From Guillardia theta CCMP2712 (Eukaryota > Cryptophyceae > Pyrenomonadales > Geminigeraceae): a stretch of 64,000 nt of DNA. A program made the position numbers and the translations under genes. Shown here piece by piece: positions 31,371 through 41,639 of the stretch. The notes beneath the pieces are model-generated. The model saw only the letters and a list, made by a program, of their open reading frames with translations, made no database searches and was not told the origin of the DNA. The stretch is from positions 877,467-941,466 of the forward strand of contig NW_005434661.1 of assembly GCF_000315625.1 (NCBI RefSeq), in the 5' to 3' direction. Position 1 is the first letter of the stretch. Every line of letters starts with the position of its first letter.

Positions 31371-33530
31371 ATGGCGCCTGCCTCCGCTGTGCCGGTACCT
31401 GCCATGCGTGGTTTGCTTGTCCTCTTCGCATGCTTCAAGAGACCGGCAAACGTGCAGTTCGCTGATGGGAGGGAGCTGGACGGAAGCTTTTGTGGGGCCT
31501 TCGAGGTTGCTAGATCTTTGACACCTTTGACATGTTTGAGCGGAGGATTCCAAACAAGGTCTGCACAAACTTTGCTAGACAACCCTGAGAGTGACCTACG
31601 GAATATTGGTAATGTCCGAGAATGTCTCACTCTGCGCGGAGGAGATGAGAGCTCCGAAAAGGGGGTAGAGAAAGAGATCAAGGGGTTACAGAAGGAGATC
31701 AAGAGTGTAAAGAAAGAGATCAAGAGTGTAGAGAAAGAGATCAAGAGTGTAGAGAACGATATTCAGGTTGTAGAGAAAGAGATCAAGAGTGTAGGGCAAC
31801 AGGATCCGAGGAGGCATGCAGAACTTCGTGAAGACAAGGAGCAGCTTCGCAAGAAGGAGGAGCAGCTTCGCAAGAAGGAGGAGCAGCTTCGCAAGAAAGA
31901 GGAGCAGCTTCGACAGCTGCTTTTATTCAGAGAGGGCAGCCTTCAGAAGAGTCCCTTGTCGGGAGCGAGCATTGCTTGGACAGAGTCAGATGCTGGGCTT
32001 GATCGCGTCGGCTTGTGCAATGACAAGAAATACTTCCGTGTAGATACCTCTTACTTGATGGTGATCGGCGATGGGAACAGCCGACAAGAGCGTCTGCTCT
32101 ATTGCCGAGAAGCCTTCTTGAAGCAGCATACTTTCCTGAGAGAGCGGGTGCTGGACAGGGGTGCCCTTGGGTGGATAATGGGCTCGCCAGGGACAGGAAA
32201 GACGACGGCGACGTTATCCTTCTTGTTGATGCTGGACATGAACGAATGGAGTGTGACATTCATCAGGCTGAATGCTGTAGCAGACGGCTTTTGTGTTCAG
32301 GTCGCAGGTAGTACGAGACGAACATGCGTAATCGAGAGGATAACTGCCGGGAAGCTGGTGGAGACGTTGCTCAGAGAATGGTCCAACGGCAACAGGCGTT
32401 TCGTTGTACTGGATGGGTTCTTAGGACACCAACCAAATCATTGGGAAGCCTTTGATGCATGCAGAAGGTGGCGTGACATCGACAGAAGCAATCGACGGTT
32501 GGTGGTGGTGACATCCATGGCTTCTAGGGACAAAATTTACTATCACGAGGATAAGCTGCTGCAGTTGGAAGAGCATCTCGTCGTCTCCTGGACCATTGAT
32601 GAATACTTGCAGGCAGTGCAGTCAGACGAGTTTTATGAGGAAGTAGAATCCATGTTGGAGATGGATCTGGGTCTGCTGGATCTGAGCAGATTGGGTATCA
32701 AGAAGATGCAGTTGGGTAGGTCGAAAGAAGCGCGGGTCAGGCAGAAGCATTACCTCGCTGGTGGGTCGTGTCGGCACATGTTCGAAATGAGCGCGTACGA
32801 TGTGGTTAAGTTTATCCATCAAGCGTTTCGGAGTGTTCCAGATCTGGAGCTTATCTTCAGGGGCAACATAGGCGCTTCTTCGACGCAGTTGGTCAATCGC
32901 TTGATAGCAACTTTCGCGATCGACGGTGAGGTAAGGTGGTTGCCAGCAAGCGAGTATATTTCCTGGAAGCTTATGCACGAAATTGAAGCAGAGGAGTTGA
33001 AGAGAGTTTTTTCCAAATACAGCATATCCAATGCGGCAGTGAAGGGATGCTTATTCGAGATGATCTTTTTCAAGGAGGTGCAACGGGGCTTGAGATTGAC
33101 TTACCGCAGATCACATAACAGACCACGTGAGGCTCGGCCTTGGAAAGGACATAGCGTCGTGTTCTTTGATCCGCTGCAAGGCAATCATTCTCTCCCTCGC
33201 ACTGCAGTATGCTTTAGGCCGATCAGCGAGCTTCAGGGAGGATACGATGCATTGATCGTAGACAAGAATGCCAAGAAGGCAGTGTTTGTTCAGGTAACCG
33301 TGAGAGAGAAGCATGCTCTGAAGCTTTCTTTCTTCCTGGATGCTCTCACGGCCCTCGGCATTCCTCCAGGTCGTGCATGGAAGGTGGAGATCATCTTCCT
33401 CATCCCGAATCAGAGGATGCCGGTGTTCCGGATAAGCCCTGTCGAAGACTGTGGGGCGCTGGAGGGATATGGATGGAAGAAAGGCGAGGAGAAGAAGAAG
33501 GCGAAGGTTGCGTTTCCACCTTTGAACTGA
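31371..33530 (+). CDS. Family A RHS/Crinkler-like NTPase-nuclease (copy 2)
   Basis: 719 residues from ATG at 31371, intact and intronless. Same order as copy 1: hydrophobic N-terminus, LTLRGG, Lys/Glu coiled coil (one 7-residue unit shorter), GSPGTGKT, VVLDG, AGGSCRHMF, and the C-terminal YDALIV/FVQVT nuclease-like motifs. Differences from copy 1 are very few (for example MVIGDG for MVVGDG, TFAIDG for TFVIDG), which indicates a recent duplication or ongoing gene conversion between the arms. The dispersed promoter-like motif at 31331-31362 ends 8 bp before the ATG. Confidence 0.75.
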   Translation: MAPASAVPVPAMRGLLVLFACFKRPANVQFADGRELDGSFCGAFEVARSLTPLTCLSGGFQTRSAQTLLDNPESDLRNIGNVRECLTLRGGDESSEKGVEKEIKGLQKEIKSVKKEIKSVEKEIKSVENDIQVVEKEIKSVGQQDPRRHAELREDKEQLRKKEEQLRKKEEQLRKKEEQLRQLLLFREGSLQKSPLSGASIAWTESDAGLDRVGLCNDKKYFRVDTSYLMVIGDGNSRQERLLYCREAFLKQHTFLRERVLDRGALGWIMGSPGTGKTTATLSFLLMLDMNEWSVTFIRLNAVADGFCVQVAGSTRRTCVIERITAGKLVETLLREWSNGNRRFVVLDGFLGHQPNHWEAFDACRRWRDIDRSNRRLVVVTSMASRDKIYYHEDKLLQLEEHLVVSWTIDEYLQAVQSDEFYEEVESMLEMDLGLLDLSRLGIKKMQLGRSKEARVRQKHYLAGGSCRHMFEMSAYDVVKFIHQAFRSVPDLELIFRGNIGASSTQLVNRLIATFAIDGEVRWLPASEYISWKLMHEIEAEELKRVFSKYSISNAAVKGCLFEMIFFKEVQRGLRLTYRRSHNRPREARPWKGHSVVFFDPLQGNHSLPRTAVCFRPISELQGGYDALIVDKNAKKAVFVQVTVREKHALKLSFFLDALTALGIPPGRAWKVEIIFLIPNQRMPVFRISPVEDCGALEGYGWKKGEEKKKAKVAFPPLN

Positions 33531-34031
33531 GGAGGAGTCCAAGCAGAGTAGAGTAATGCTTTGAGATTTCATTGATACAAAAACAGAGAGATACAAGACG
33601 ACTCATGGAGGGTCCCGGAGGCGCTCTTTCACGCCTCCCACACTGCAAGGATCTTTTCATTTCAGAATGGTGCTGGGCGCTCCGCCAGCCACCACACTTC
33701 TTTGATGACATGGCTTGATATAGCAAGGCATCTCGGTGTACAACGAGGAAACACTGCTCAATCCCTCCAAGAGTTTTCTCGTTGCCGCAGTATTCGGGCT
33801 AATCCCATCCTTGTCAAATACGTGTGACACGCTGAAATCCAGGATTAACCCGTGCCATCGGCCTAGTGCCAGGAACGCCTTGCAGGTGACGCGGCATCTC
33901 ACTCCTAACTTAAATCTTTGATCAGTGTACTCCATAACGGGCTGCGGTGCCCAGTGACCGGACCTGGCTCGGAGCAAAGTGAAAGCCTCGCCAAACAAGG
34001 AAACGGCAGCCTTGGACGGTCTGTCGGCCTC

Positions 34032-34402
34032 ACTACCTGCGACCTGAACACAAAAGCCGTCTGCTACAGCATTCAGCCTGACAAGAAGGATAACGTCGCC
34101 GTCAGTGCCCTCGGTCAAGCACCCGCTCTCTCAGGAAAGTATGCTGCTTCAAGAAGGCTTCTCGGCAATAGAGCAGACGCTCTTGTCTGCTGTTCCCATC
34201 GCCGACCACCATCAAGTAAGAGGTATCTACACGGAAGTATTTCTTGTCATTGCACAAGCCGACGCGATCAAGCCCAGCATCTGACTCTGGCTGCTTCTTG
34301 TCTTTGCGAAGCTGCTCCTCTTTTGTGCGAAGCTGCTCCTTGTCTTCACGAAGTTCTGCATGCCTCCTCGGATCCTCTACACTCTTGATCTCTTTCTCTA
34401 CC
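34032..34402 (-). pseudogene. Deleted fragment of family A gene (right arm)
   Basis: Mirror of the left-arm fragment: coiled coil through FLRERVLDRG, then a jump past the P-loop to the VADGFCVQVAG segment. It is convergent with A2. The same deletion end points in both arms show that the fragment existed before the arms were duplicated. Confidence 0.8.
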
Positions 34403-35411
34403 CGGCCGCCTCAGATTAGGGGCCTTGCGGACCTTAGGAAGCTGTCCCTGTCGTATAACCTGCGACGTTGTAATATAAGAAAAAAAGCAATAGAGTCACA
34501 TATAGTAGCTCTACGTTTATCCTAGTTTGGGTCAAGAGAGTAATTTGATATTTGTTCTGCGCGATGTTCACTTCTCAGACGCGTTAGTATTTGCCCCCCA
34601 GCTATCAATCAACTGAAAATAGCTTGATACAACAACGCTGCTTGTTCAGTTCTTCATTGGATTGGAGGAGCGAGTTTGGTTGTGGGTATGCGCAAGATTA
34701 GTAAACTTGACCGTGTTGTGCATTGGATGATCGATTGATCTGGTAACTGATGAGTTGCCACGATGATTGCGGCTTCTTCTTCGTCGGGATACTGCAAGTG
34801 TAGCATCACGACTGAAGGAAGGCGTGTTTGTAAATCCGAACAAAACAAGTGAGCACGATTAATGCGGACGTACCCGTGCGCATCAGGCGTTGTTGTAGGC
34901 GCATGTTATGCCTTGCAGCCAATTCCATCTTTGCCATCGCCTGGTTGTGACTTGCTCGTTCACTACGATGAGCAAGAAGATCGCGTACACGATTTCTCTA
35001 CCTCGATCACGCATATTAGGCGCAAGGTATGATGGGATGTGGGTGTATGGCCTGGATCAAATCAATTTCTACTAGGACACGCAGCTCCCAGCGGTCGATG
35101 ATCTCTGGCTCTATATTGTGCTCCTCGTCTTGTTCATCACAGGGCAAGTGGCAGGCTGACGTAGGCCAAACATTTTGCACACAGATGCGTGACTCTATCA
35201 TCAAGGCCTCAGGGTGAAGGTTCAAAATGACTCAGCTACGAGGGAAAATTCCTGAGCTACATGCTGCAATGACGCAGCTATCTCATCCTACCATCGGTAC
35301 TTGTGACGCAAGTGGGACTCCATTGCCAGTTTTTGAACAGGCAATCGAACAAGAAAACATTCCATCCGCTTGTCTTTTTTGTTTTTACCATCCAAACTCG
35401 AGCTCACTCTA

Positions 35412-35582
35412 TGTTGTATTCTGGACTCATACCGGACGCCCCTTGGACGTAGCGTAGGGAAATAGGATGACGATGCAGATTCCTGCAGTGGTGCTGCTGA
35501 TCTGATGAGTGTGTGTGCTTAATAAACAGAGATCCTAAGATCATCTGAGCTCAACGTCTTACGCAAGGTTGTGTATACAACA
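35412..35582 (+). repeat. 5' LTR
   Basis: 171 bp starting TGTTGTATTC and ending GTGTATACAACA. An AATAAA string lies near 35521 and could be the polyadenylation signal. The internal sequence after it begins TATGGTAGCG; the TGGTA resembles the start of primer-binding sites for initiator tRNA-Met, which is an inference. Confidence 0.92.
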
Positions 35583-35632
35583 TATGGTAGCGAATTGGTT
35601 CACATTCCAGCACTGATTCAGAATCTCAAAGG

Positions 35633-37531
35633 ATGATTTCAGCAAAGAAAGCAAGCAAACTATCAGTATTGAAAGTGAGAAAATCGCGTAAGGCTCAGAC
35701 CAGTGAACGAAGGATTCCGAAATCTACGGAACAAGTCTCTGATTCAACTTCGATCCACCCAAATGTTGGAGCTCAACAGTTTCAATTCCCCCGTCCTTTT
35801 TCTGCAACGAAAGATGATGATTCAATTATGCAAGATCGACCACAGCAGGATTCCCATCCGGCTTCTGGTGCTCGCCCATTCTTTTTCACGCCAGTACCAG
35901 CCCCGTCTATCTTCGGACAGGAGTCTCCGGCTCCGCATGCTTCCCGTCCTTCCGCTTTTGGTGCTTTTTCTCCGCGTACCCCTGCCGCAGAGCCCATCCC
36001 TGCGATGTCTTCGGGTCGGAATGCCCCTGCCGCAGAGCCCATTTCTGCGATGTCTTCAGGTCGAGATTCTCCTGCCACCAACGACAAGGAACCATCTCTT
36101 CGTCAACTTTTTGCTTTACTCCTGCAACAGAACGCAGATGCCCAGCAACGTCAAGAAGCACTTGAACGCAAGCTGGATCGTCAATTTGAGCAATCTCAGG
36201 AATTCAATGATCGTCTACTTGCTCAATCCTACGAACTTCAAGACCGTCTGGTTTCCGCCCTTTCAACCTCTGTGGCAGCAATCCAGCGCTTGAAGCCCCT
36301 CCCAGCACCGTCTAGCGCGCAGACGTCTCCGCGCATGGCGAGTTCTCCCTCCCCTCCCAGCCCTCGGCTGATGCAGACGCATGTCATCCCGGTTGAGTCA
36401 GACCCTTCGTCGATTCCCGAAGCTCCCCCTCCAGTTTCTCTCTTACCAGAGCGACTGATGACTCCGTTGCCAGGTATTCGTGCTTCTAACATGCAGCAGA
36501 ATCCCTCTCGTGACGCGTGCATGTCGCTGATTCCTCAGCCCACGCCCGTCCGTCCTTCTCAACCTTTCCCTGGTGACAAACTCCCAAAATTTCAGCCCAG
36601 AACGTCCATCACCCCCTTTCTCGGTCAGGCTGACTCTCGAAGCATTCACAGCTGGCTCTCTCAGATGGGACGCGCTCTGTCTGTTCAACGCATTCCCGGC
36701 AACCTGTGGGTTTACTATACAACGACATTTCTTGATGACTCTGTTCTTCAACGCATGTCTCACGATCGTCCTCTTGACGAATGGTTTCTTCTTCCCTGGT
36801 CGGAATTCTGTCTTTTCATCACGCAGCAATTTCCTCCCGCGGCTCACATCGCCAAACTACAGCACCAAGTGACCAATCTCTGTCAAGGCGTCAACGAATC
36901 GATCACTGATTATACTCTTCGGACGCAACGTTATGTTGACGAACTCTTACTCTACAAATCTGAAACTGTCGTATTTCAAGAGCACAATCTTCTTCAACAA
37001 TTCGCCAACGGATTTCTCGACCCGGAAGTTCGACTCGTCATGGTCCCCATAGCGCACATGCATCCTGCTACAGCGGCCACGATGTCCCTTCTAGCACAGA
37101 AAGCTTTCGCCTTCGTCAAACCGTCTTCTTTGGTTCCGGCTCCACAGCCTATTTGTGCCCTTCAACCCTCTCAGTCGACGCCAGGAGTTCAGCCCTCCCC
37201 AGCTCCCGCGCAGTCCTCCGGTTCTCCCCCAAATTATTTCTGCACGTACTGCAAACGTTCTGGACACACGTTGAAGTACTGCCGCAAGAAAAAGCAAGCT
37301 GATCGCAATGCTTCTTCCGCCGTGACACAGCCCTCCCATCCTCCAGCGAGTCAAGCCGCCATCGTCAATGCCATCACGGCTCTCCTTCAGAATGGTGCTC
37401 CAGCTCCTAACCCGGGCTCTCCCGTCACGCATTCCCCTGCAGTCGCATCCGCTTCTGCTCCTCCTGGGACAGTCTCTTCGTCCTCGTCAGCAAGAGCTCA
37501 GCCTCCTGCTGATCCCCCGCCTCAGGAATAG
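35633..37531 (+). CDS. gag: Retrotransposon Gag polyprotein with CCHC zinc knuckle
   Basis: 632 residues from ATG at 35633 to TAG. A Pro/Ser/Ala-rich N-terminal third with short repeats (AAEPIPAMSSGR twice) leads into the capsid-like retrotransposon gag domain at about 300-480 (IHSWLSQMGRALSVQ, EWFLLPWSEFCLFITQQFPP, LLQQFANGFLDPEVRLVMVP). One CCHC knuckle of CX2CX4HX4C type follows at about 541-556 (CTYCKRSGHTLKYCRKK), then a Pro/Ser tail. Gag packages element RNA into virus-like particles. The frame is intact. The same N-terminus recurs in minus orientation at 59431-59535. Confidence 0.9.
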   Translation: MISAKKASKLSVLKVRKSRKAQTSERRIPKSTEQVSDSTSIHPNVGAQQFQFPRPFSATKDDDSIMQDRPQQDSHPASGARPFFFTPVPAPSIFGQESPAPHASRPSAFGAFSPRTPAAEPIPAMSSGRNAPAAEPISAMSSGRDSPATNDKEPSLRQLFALLLQQNADAQQRQEALERKLDRQFEQSQEFNDRLLAQSYELQDRLVSALSTSVAAIQRLKPLPAPSSAQTSPRMASSPSPPSPRLMQTHVIPVESDPSSIPEAPPPVSLLPERLMTPLPGIRASNMQQNPSRDACMSLIPQPTPVRPSQPFPGDKLPKFQPRTSITPFLGQADSRSIHSWLSQMGRALSVQRIPGNLWVYYTTTFLDDSVLQRMSHDRPLDEWFLLPWSEFCLFITQQFPPAAHIAKLQHQVTNLCQGVNESITDYTLRTQRYVDELLLYKSETVVFQEHNLLQQFANGFLDPEVRLVMVPIAHMHPATAATMSLLAQKAFAFVKPSSLVPAPQPICALQPSQSTPGVQPSPAPAQSSGSPPNYFCTYCKRSGHTLKYCRKKKQADRNASSAVTQPSHPPASQAAIVNAITALLQNGAPAPNPGSPVTHSPAVASASAPPGTVSSSSSARAQPPADPPPQE

Positions 37532-37721
37532 GGTACCGCAGGTCATGCTCTCGGTTATTGCAGTTCGACGACGAGCATGCCCTCTTCTTCTACGGAGCCC
37601 CAGCTTTGTTCTCGTTTCATCTTCTCAGCCGAAACTCCGTCCCCTTCCGTTCTGCACAATTCAGCATCGCTGGTCACCGATCTCATCAAATTTCCCCTGA
37701 CTTGTTCATCTATTTCTCCTG

Positions 37722-38660
37722 ATGCTATCAGCTATTGACAGCTCTATTCGTATCCCTGTATGCGTCGCCAATGGAGTTCACTTACAGACTCTCGGCATTA
37801 TTTCTCTTACCTACTCAATTGGCAAACACTCATTTACCGATAATTTCAATGTGCTGCCTTCTACATTATCTACATGCATTTTTTCCCTGACGTGGCAAAC
37901 TCGATATGGACTTGTTTTTCGTGCCCGAACCCGTGAAGTATGGATTGAATCTTCCCACAAGCAACAACTCGTGCGTCTTCCGACATGTGAAATGGTTCCG
38001 CTTAATTCTCTTACAGCTCCCCAATCCTTTGCGCAAGTTACTTTCCTGTCATTGACCGATGTTTTTGCTTCTCAACAACAAGACAACGATGAGGACGATT
38101 GGTTTCTTTGCGTTCTCCAAGTTGATTCATCCTCCACGCCACCGTCAGCCAATTCTTTCTCTCCGGCTCGTTCTTCTGATGTGTCCCCAGAGGAGCAAGC
38201 AATTTCTTTACTTCTGGACGAATTTTCTGATGTCATTACCGATGATCTGCCCGCCAATTATAACATTTCTCGTGAATTTCAGGCCACCATTGACATTTTA
38301 CCTGATGCTAAACCTGTCAGTCTACGACCCTATCGGCTCCCGCTTTTCCTCGAACAGGAACTTCAAAAGACGTTGGAATATTTGCTATCTCGCAACATCA
38401 TCGAACCTTCCAACAGCCCCTTTGGCTTCCCCGTGCTTTACAGTCGCCGCAAAAACGACCCTCGATCTCCTACAGATCCCTCCAACTATCGTCTTTGCAC
38501 TGACTTGCGAAAACTTAATGCCATGGTCCACAGCAACCCCAGGTATCCCACTCCTAACCCTGAGGAGATGTTAGAATCTGTCGCCGAGGTCATTCGCAAA
38601 TCCAAGCGTTTCTTGCACCCTTCTGAATACAAACTTTGGATTTCAGCTCTCGATCTGGAC
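37722..38660 (+). pseudogene. pol: Truncated pol: protease C-terminal part and N-terminal RT
   Basis: A frame from ATG 37722, not in frame with gag. It starts in a retropepsin-like region (IPVCVANGVHLQTLGIISL) whose catalytic half was not found. It continues to the RT thumb/finger start (AKPVSLRPYRLPLFLEQELQ, RNIIEPSNSPFGFPVLYSRR, YRLCTDLRKLNAM). It ends at ALDL, the motif before the first catalytic Asp region, where sequence switches to the 3' LTR at a CTGGACTC junction. The 13 codons after that are LTR sequence. Non-functional for reverse transcription. Confidence 0.88.
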
Positions 38661-38816
38661 TCATACCGGACGCCCCTTGGACGTAGCGTAGGGAAATAGG
38701 ATGACGATGCAGATTCCTGCAGTGGTGCTGCTGATCTGATGAGTGTGTGTGCTTAATAAACAGAGATCCTAAGATCATCTGAGCTCAACGTCTTACGCAA
38801 GGTTGTGTATACAACA
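38655..38816 (+). repeat. 3' LTR, first 9 bases missing
   Basis: Identical to 35421-35582. The CTGGACTC at its start is also the expected sequence of the pol codons at the break, so the deletion probably arose by template switching or microhomology joining. Confidence 0.92.
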
Positions 38817-38844
38817 CTCTAAAACAAGCTCTCTTTGATGCGCT

Positions 38845-40004
38845 GAGTTATACTTTTTCAAAACCCTTCTTAAAGCCAATATATCTTTATTATTCGCTCT
38901 ATATTCTTTTTGTTTTTGTGCATAAGTATCTTTACCAATCTTTTCAACATATTTTCTTTGATGTTGGCGATTAGCTTCGACAATATCCTTGTAATTATTG
39001 ACTTCTCTAGGTCTTGGTGGTAGGGAAGTGGAGTTCCCCATAGCCTCTACAACATCCGTGTAATGCAAAGTTGAGGGTCCCATAGCTTGTGACATAGGTT
39101 CATTAACATCATTTATAGTAATTGGAACAGAATCATCAACGGGTTCCCTTTTAATCTTAATCTGTTCAGAATTATCATTTTTATAAGAGTATTGTTGAGA
39201 CCTTAAAGAGGACCTCATCTTTAAAGCCACCTGTTCAAGAATCTTAGTGGAAACATTATTGCTATATAACCAACTAACATAAGAGCTTCTAAATCCATTA
39301 ACATTCAAGTTTTGTTTTTGAAACATGTTAGCAAGATACTTAGCCTGATTCGGACCTGCTGGCTGGTTTCTATCCCTATATTGTGTAATATAATACTTCC
39401 TAGGGTAAATCCTCATGCTTAGTCTAATGAAACTAGTTAACAACTTAGCTAAAGGGTCATTTTGTTCATCACCATTTGGATAGCCTACATAATATCTAAT
39501 AGGTGGATGCTTCTTGTGTATAGTGTTGAAAATGTACATAGCTACCTCATTTTCGTTATCACTAACATAAACATAATTGGTTTTTTTATCAAGTCCCTCT
39601 AATGTATTTGTAAATACCACATTAGATAACTCAGACCTAACAGGTGGAGTATATAAATAGCTCATTAATATCAATGTATTCATATGTACTTTATAAGTGG
39701 CTTCTTTGTTAGGGCCATATTTAGCTAAAGCATCCTCAAATTGCTTTTTCATTTCACCGACCATATCCAAAAGGATAGAATAGGGAACAAATACTCTCTT
39801 TTCATCAACATTGAGCTTATTATCAGTCTCAATATTCTTTAAGACTGCCTTATCAAAATCATCAGATAGCTTAGAAAGCTTCTTATAAAGTTCATCATCA
39901 TCTCCAAGAGATATTTTGGCAAGCCTTGCTAATGCTCGTATGTAATCCCAATATGTAAAGGGAGAACCCTTTTTGCTCTCAATATATTTAAGCATGATTA
40001 ACAT
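38845..40004 (-). CDS. Tyrosine recombinase of polinton-like-virus type, 3' end cut
   Basis: An AT-rich gene read from ATG at 40004; the frame also stays open about 40 codons upstream, so the start is uncertain. Hallmarks are box I MSYLYTPPVRSELSNVVF (Arg123), box II NGFRSSYVSWLYSNNVS (Arg239, with no His before it), ALKMRSSLRSQQYSY with the likely nucleophile Tyr272 or Tyr274, and a charged tail (KIKREPVDD). TPP-x-R followed by a box II near MRSS is characteristic of the recombinases in polinton-like viruses, virophages and related giant-virus elements. The last 15 codons before the stop lie in the inverted arm and LTR (LVLECCIHNLA), so the native C-terminus is lost. Likely role: integrase of the AT-rich element. 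Confidence 0.65.
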
Positions 40005-40084
40005 GATATGGCGGTGATGTCTAAGGACAGTTGTTAAATCAATAGGGTCAAGTTGTAAATCTTTAGCTTCTTTTAGAATAACAT

Positions 40085-40378
40085 TTAAACTGGTACTTTC
40101 TTATGTTTATCGCTGTTAACATGTGTCTTAAATTCATCCTTTGAAGGTGTTTTATCAAATTGATGATCACACACTGGACATTTATTAGTTTTGATATCTC
40201 CAACTTTTAATTTAATTGCTTTATCATATCTTTCTCTGTTTGTCATTTTCTTTTGTTTAGGTCCAACACTCGCTTTATCCTTGTATTGCTGATTTGCATT
40301 GATAAGTTTCTTAGGTTTGACTGGTTTTTCATATTGTTTATTTGGCAACTTGCCGTCATAAGTTTGTAGATCTTGCAT
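40085..40378 (-). CDS. Small C2H2 zinc-finger protein of the AT-rich element
   Basis: 97 residues from ATG at 40378. Lys/Gln-rich N-terminal part (KPVKPKKLINANQQYKDK), then one C2H2 finger (CPVCDHQFDKTPSKDEFKTH followed by VNSDKH). It lies directly upstream of the recombinase; the two frames abut or overlap around 40085, so they may be co-expressed or parts of one shifted gene. Function unknown, presumably nucleic-acid binding. Confidence 0.5.
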   Translation of the reverse strand: MQDLQTYDGKLPNKQYEKPVKPKKLINANQQYKDKASVGPKQKKMTNRERYDKAIKLKVGDIKTNKCPVCDHQFDKTPSKDEFKTHVNSDKHKKVPV

Positions 40379-41182
40379 GATTCCCTTAACATGATCATAT
40401 TCTTTTGATCCTTTCTTGTTTTCTAGTACTCATTTATAATAAAGAAAGATAGATAATAATAAAATAAAGAATATAATTTAGTATAATAATGGTAATGATA
40501 ATGATAAAGGCTAGCAAGTAAATACATTGGAAACGTGAGGAGACAAACTTTTATAAATCAATTTAAAATTTTAATGATTTTTACGAACACCCAAAAAATA
40601 CATTTATTCCTCTTTATTTTCCTTACCGAATCCCTATTATATTTTATTCAATTAAAATAATAGCTGCGCATTGGTGCGGATCATCACACAAAATAACCAA
40701 AAACAAACGAGCGCACACACGGAGTGTGTAATAAAAAAATCTATGTGGGGTGAGGGGGTAAAATATTAAACACGTTGTTTTTGCGAACCCCCCTAAGTAA
40801 CAAAATAATCTATCCCCGCCGCCACCCTCCGCCGCCTCCGCCTCTACCCCCCGCCTATTTCACATAACGGCTTAATTTTTCTTTTCTTTATTTTTTCCGC
40901 TCTATTACATGCTTAATTTATTTGGCGGGGGGGACGGGGGGGAAAACTCCATTTTTCCATAGCTATATATATATGCCACATGCCGGATGATCTAAATATA
41001 TTTATCCTCAAAATAACGATTTTACCCCCCGTCCCCCCCGCCTTACGTCTATTTACCCTACGTTTACCATTCTTTTCACACTCCACCACAGCCAAAACAT
41101 GGCGGAGGGACCAACCCGCCTACCTCCCCGCCTACCCTCCGCCTACCCTCCGCCTACCTCCTTTTTATTAAAACCCCTAGCG
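40379..41182. other. AT-rich non-coding end of the virus-like element with G/C-run hairpin
   Basis: Very AT-rich to about 40790, then patches of CCGCC. A long inverted repeat of G-runs and C-runs lies at 40924-40946 and 41020-41042, and CGCCTACC tandem copies at 41118-41160. No ORF supported. Confidence 0.55.
40924..41042. repeat. Inverted repeat of G7/C7 runs
   Basis: GGCGGGGGGGACGGGGGGGA (40924 on) pairs with the C-rich copy ending at 41042. The stem is 23 bp with one mismatch and the spacer about 73 nt, holding TATATATATA. It could be a terminal or replication structure of the AT-rich element. Confidence 0.7.
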
Positions 41183-41281
41183 CTACATCGTCCGCCTCGC
41201 AAACACGTAAGTCATCTTGGTTTACAGGAGAGTTTTTGTTAACTCGGCGCTATCTGACTGGTACGGCTGGCATACGTTCCA
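41183..41281 (+). repeat. 99-bp direct repeat, copy 1
   Basis: CTACATCGTCCGCCTCGCAA through GGCATACGTTCC, repeated at 41640-41738 with one mismatch seen. The 358 bp between them are unrelated, so the pair may be ends of a small element or an LTR-like pair. Confidence 0.85.
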
Positions 41282-41639
41282 TCCCGGCTCCCCCCGAGTT
41301 TCTGAAATAGTACGTTACATCGGACGTCAGAAAGTCACACAAACAAGAATGTCAGCAGATCCAAGTCAGGATACGATGATACAATGTCAAGTTCACAGTC
41401 CGATCATGCTGAGTGGGCAATAACCATTCAAGGATTGTCCATTCTGAAGAAGATTTTCATGCAGGGCTATTAGATGTGCAGTAAAGAGATAAGGGAGATG
41501 CATAGCGAGCGGATGCAATGAAGAGAGATAGAGTAAAGATAAGAGTGTCTGAGAAGAGAGAAAATAAAAGAGAAGACGAGAGAAGTTTGCTCGCCAGCAT
41601 TTGAAGACAGAACTTGTGACCAGAGATTGCTGCCGCCGC

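Larger units (their letters stand above)
35412..38816 (+). mobile_element. Ty3/gypsy LTR retrotransposon, internally deleted, inserted in the right arm
   Basis: 5' LTR 35412-35582 (171 bp, TG..CA). 3' LTR 38655-38816 lacks its first 9 bases. The 5-bp target duplication CTCTA lies at 35407-35411 and 38817-38821, and the left arm shows the uninterrupted empty site near 15995-16000. The interior holds an intact gag and a pol fragment ending inside RT. The LTRs are identical over the shared part, so the insertion is young. It lacks RNase H and integrase and would need a helper. Confidence 0.92.
30994..38842 (+). repeat. Right arm of the large inverted duplication (interrupted by an LTR element)
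   Basis: Inverted copy of 15976-20711. Homology runs 30994-35411, is interrupted by the LTR element 35412-38816, and resumes after the TSD as AAACAAGCTCTCTTTGATGCG, ending at 38842. Both outer flanks are AT-rich DNA unlike the flanks of the left arm. About 300 bp near 31100-31130 are missing relative to the left arm. Confidence 0.9.
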
